Origin: an uncultured bacterium
Lineage (GTDB): Bacteria; Bacillota; Clostridia; Oscillospirales; Oscillospiraceae
Reading direction: 5' to 3'
NCBI GenBank assembly: GCA_946056135.1
Contig: CAMGIN010000004.1
Location: 1 to 57,746 of the forward strand
Length of the DNA stretch: 57,746 bases
The translations under genes and the position numbers were made by a program. The notes beneath the pieces are model-generated. The model did no database searches. It was not told where the DNA came from and saw only the letters and a program-made list of their open reading frames with translations. Shown piece by piece: positions 57,689-57,746 of this stretch; within the stretch, counting starts at the first letter, position 1, and each line of letters opens with the position of its first letter.

Positions 57689-57746
57689 CGCTAAATGATC
57701 GTTTAGCGCAGAGCGAATGCAAAATGCTGAATGCTAAATGCTAAAT
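57689..57746. repeat. Palindrome and word-repeat sequence at the window edge
   Basis: CGCTAAA-TGATCG-TTTAGCG (57689-57708), sharing TAAATGATCGTTT with the element at 26410-26560. It is followed by GAATGCAAAATGCTGAATGC and two AATGCTAAAT-type units that run off the window. Confidence 0.6.

Overview
The window looks like chromosome from an uncultured, GC-rich anaerobic Firmicute of the Clostridia, most plausibly a gut Oscillospirales-type acetogen. This is inferred from gene content, not from a marker-gene search. The evidence is carbonyl-branch Wood-Ljungdahl genes (acsC, acsD, cooC), methyl-branch genes (fhs, fchA, folD), pyruvate phosphate dikinase, a TM1266-type iron-only-hydrogenase regulator, T-box, ZTP and THF riboswitches, class B sortase, RNase Y, and ECF transporter S components.

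Layout. 1-2.2 kb: minus-strand cooC-acsD-acsC operon behind a promoter that carries a palindrome. 2.3-6.1 kb: minus-strand YabE-like G5/3D protein, rsmA, HAD phosphatase, CatA-like acetyltransferase and a small hypothetical. 6.1-8.6 kb: T-box-controlled thrS. 8.6-11.3 kb: peptidase C26, a DUF218 membrane protein and an M42 peptidase. 11.3-12.3 kb: TM1266-like regulator and ECF S component behind an unidentified structured leader. 12.4-13.5 kb: an IS630-type insertion sequence with a frameshift cassette. 13.5-16.4 kb: DUF1576 membrane protein under a ZTP riboswitch, and a CPA2 antiporter. 16.6-20.2 kb: fhs-fchA-folD. 20.2-26.1 kb: GH2 glycosidase, sortase B, a repeat/LRR surface protein and a ZIP transporter. 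26.7-34.5 kb: two paralogous ECF sigma/anti-sigma modules on opposite strands around tRNA-Leu and rny. 34.5-40.5 kb: tRNA-Lys, tRNA-Gln, ppdK, a THF-riboswitch FolT-like transporter and a Noc/ParB-like protein. 40.5-52.1 kb: RpiR-lrgA-lrgB plus a probable sialic-acid/amino-sugar locus (AGE epimerase, YesL, SGNH esterase, ABC importer without its ATPase, NanA, YdcF-like protein, ROK kinase). 52.1-57.7 kb: a kinase/SnoaL fusion, XRE-desulfoferrodoxin regulator, small lipoprotein, GNAT, MerR-TipAS regulator, a Cys-rich small protein and a GH13 enzyme.

How it fits together. fhs, folD and fchA make the folate-bound C1 units that the corrinoid protein (AcsCD) passes to acetyl-CoA synthase, whose nickel is handled by CooC. 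Folate supply (FolT-like) is tied to a THF riboswitch. The DUF1576 transporter is tied to ZTP, the alarmone of 10-formyl-THF shortage. FolD has lost the cyclohydrolase residues that the adjacent FchA would replace.

The strongest leads for something undescribed are: the shared, apparently autoregulatory promoter motif of the two divergent-sensor sigma modules; the ZTP-controlled DUF1576 transporter; the pseudoknot-capable leader at 12.2 kb; and several families of palindromic intergenic repeats. No CRISPR array, prophage or rRNA was seen.
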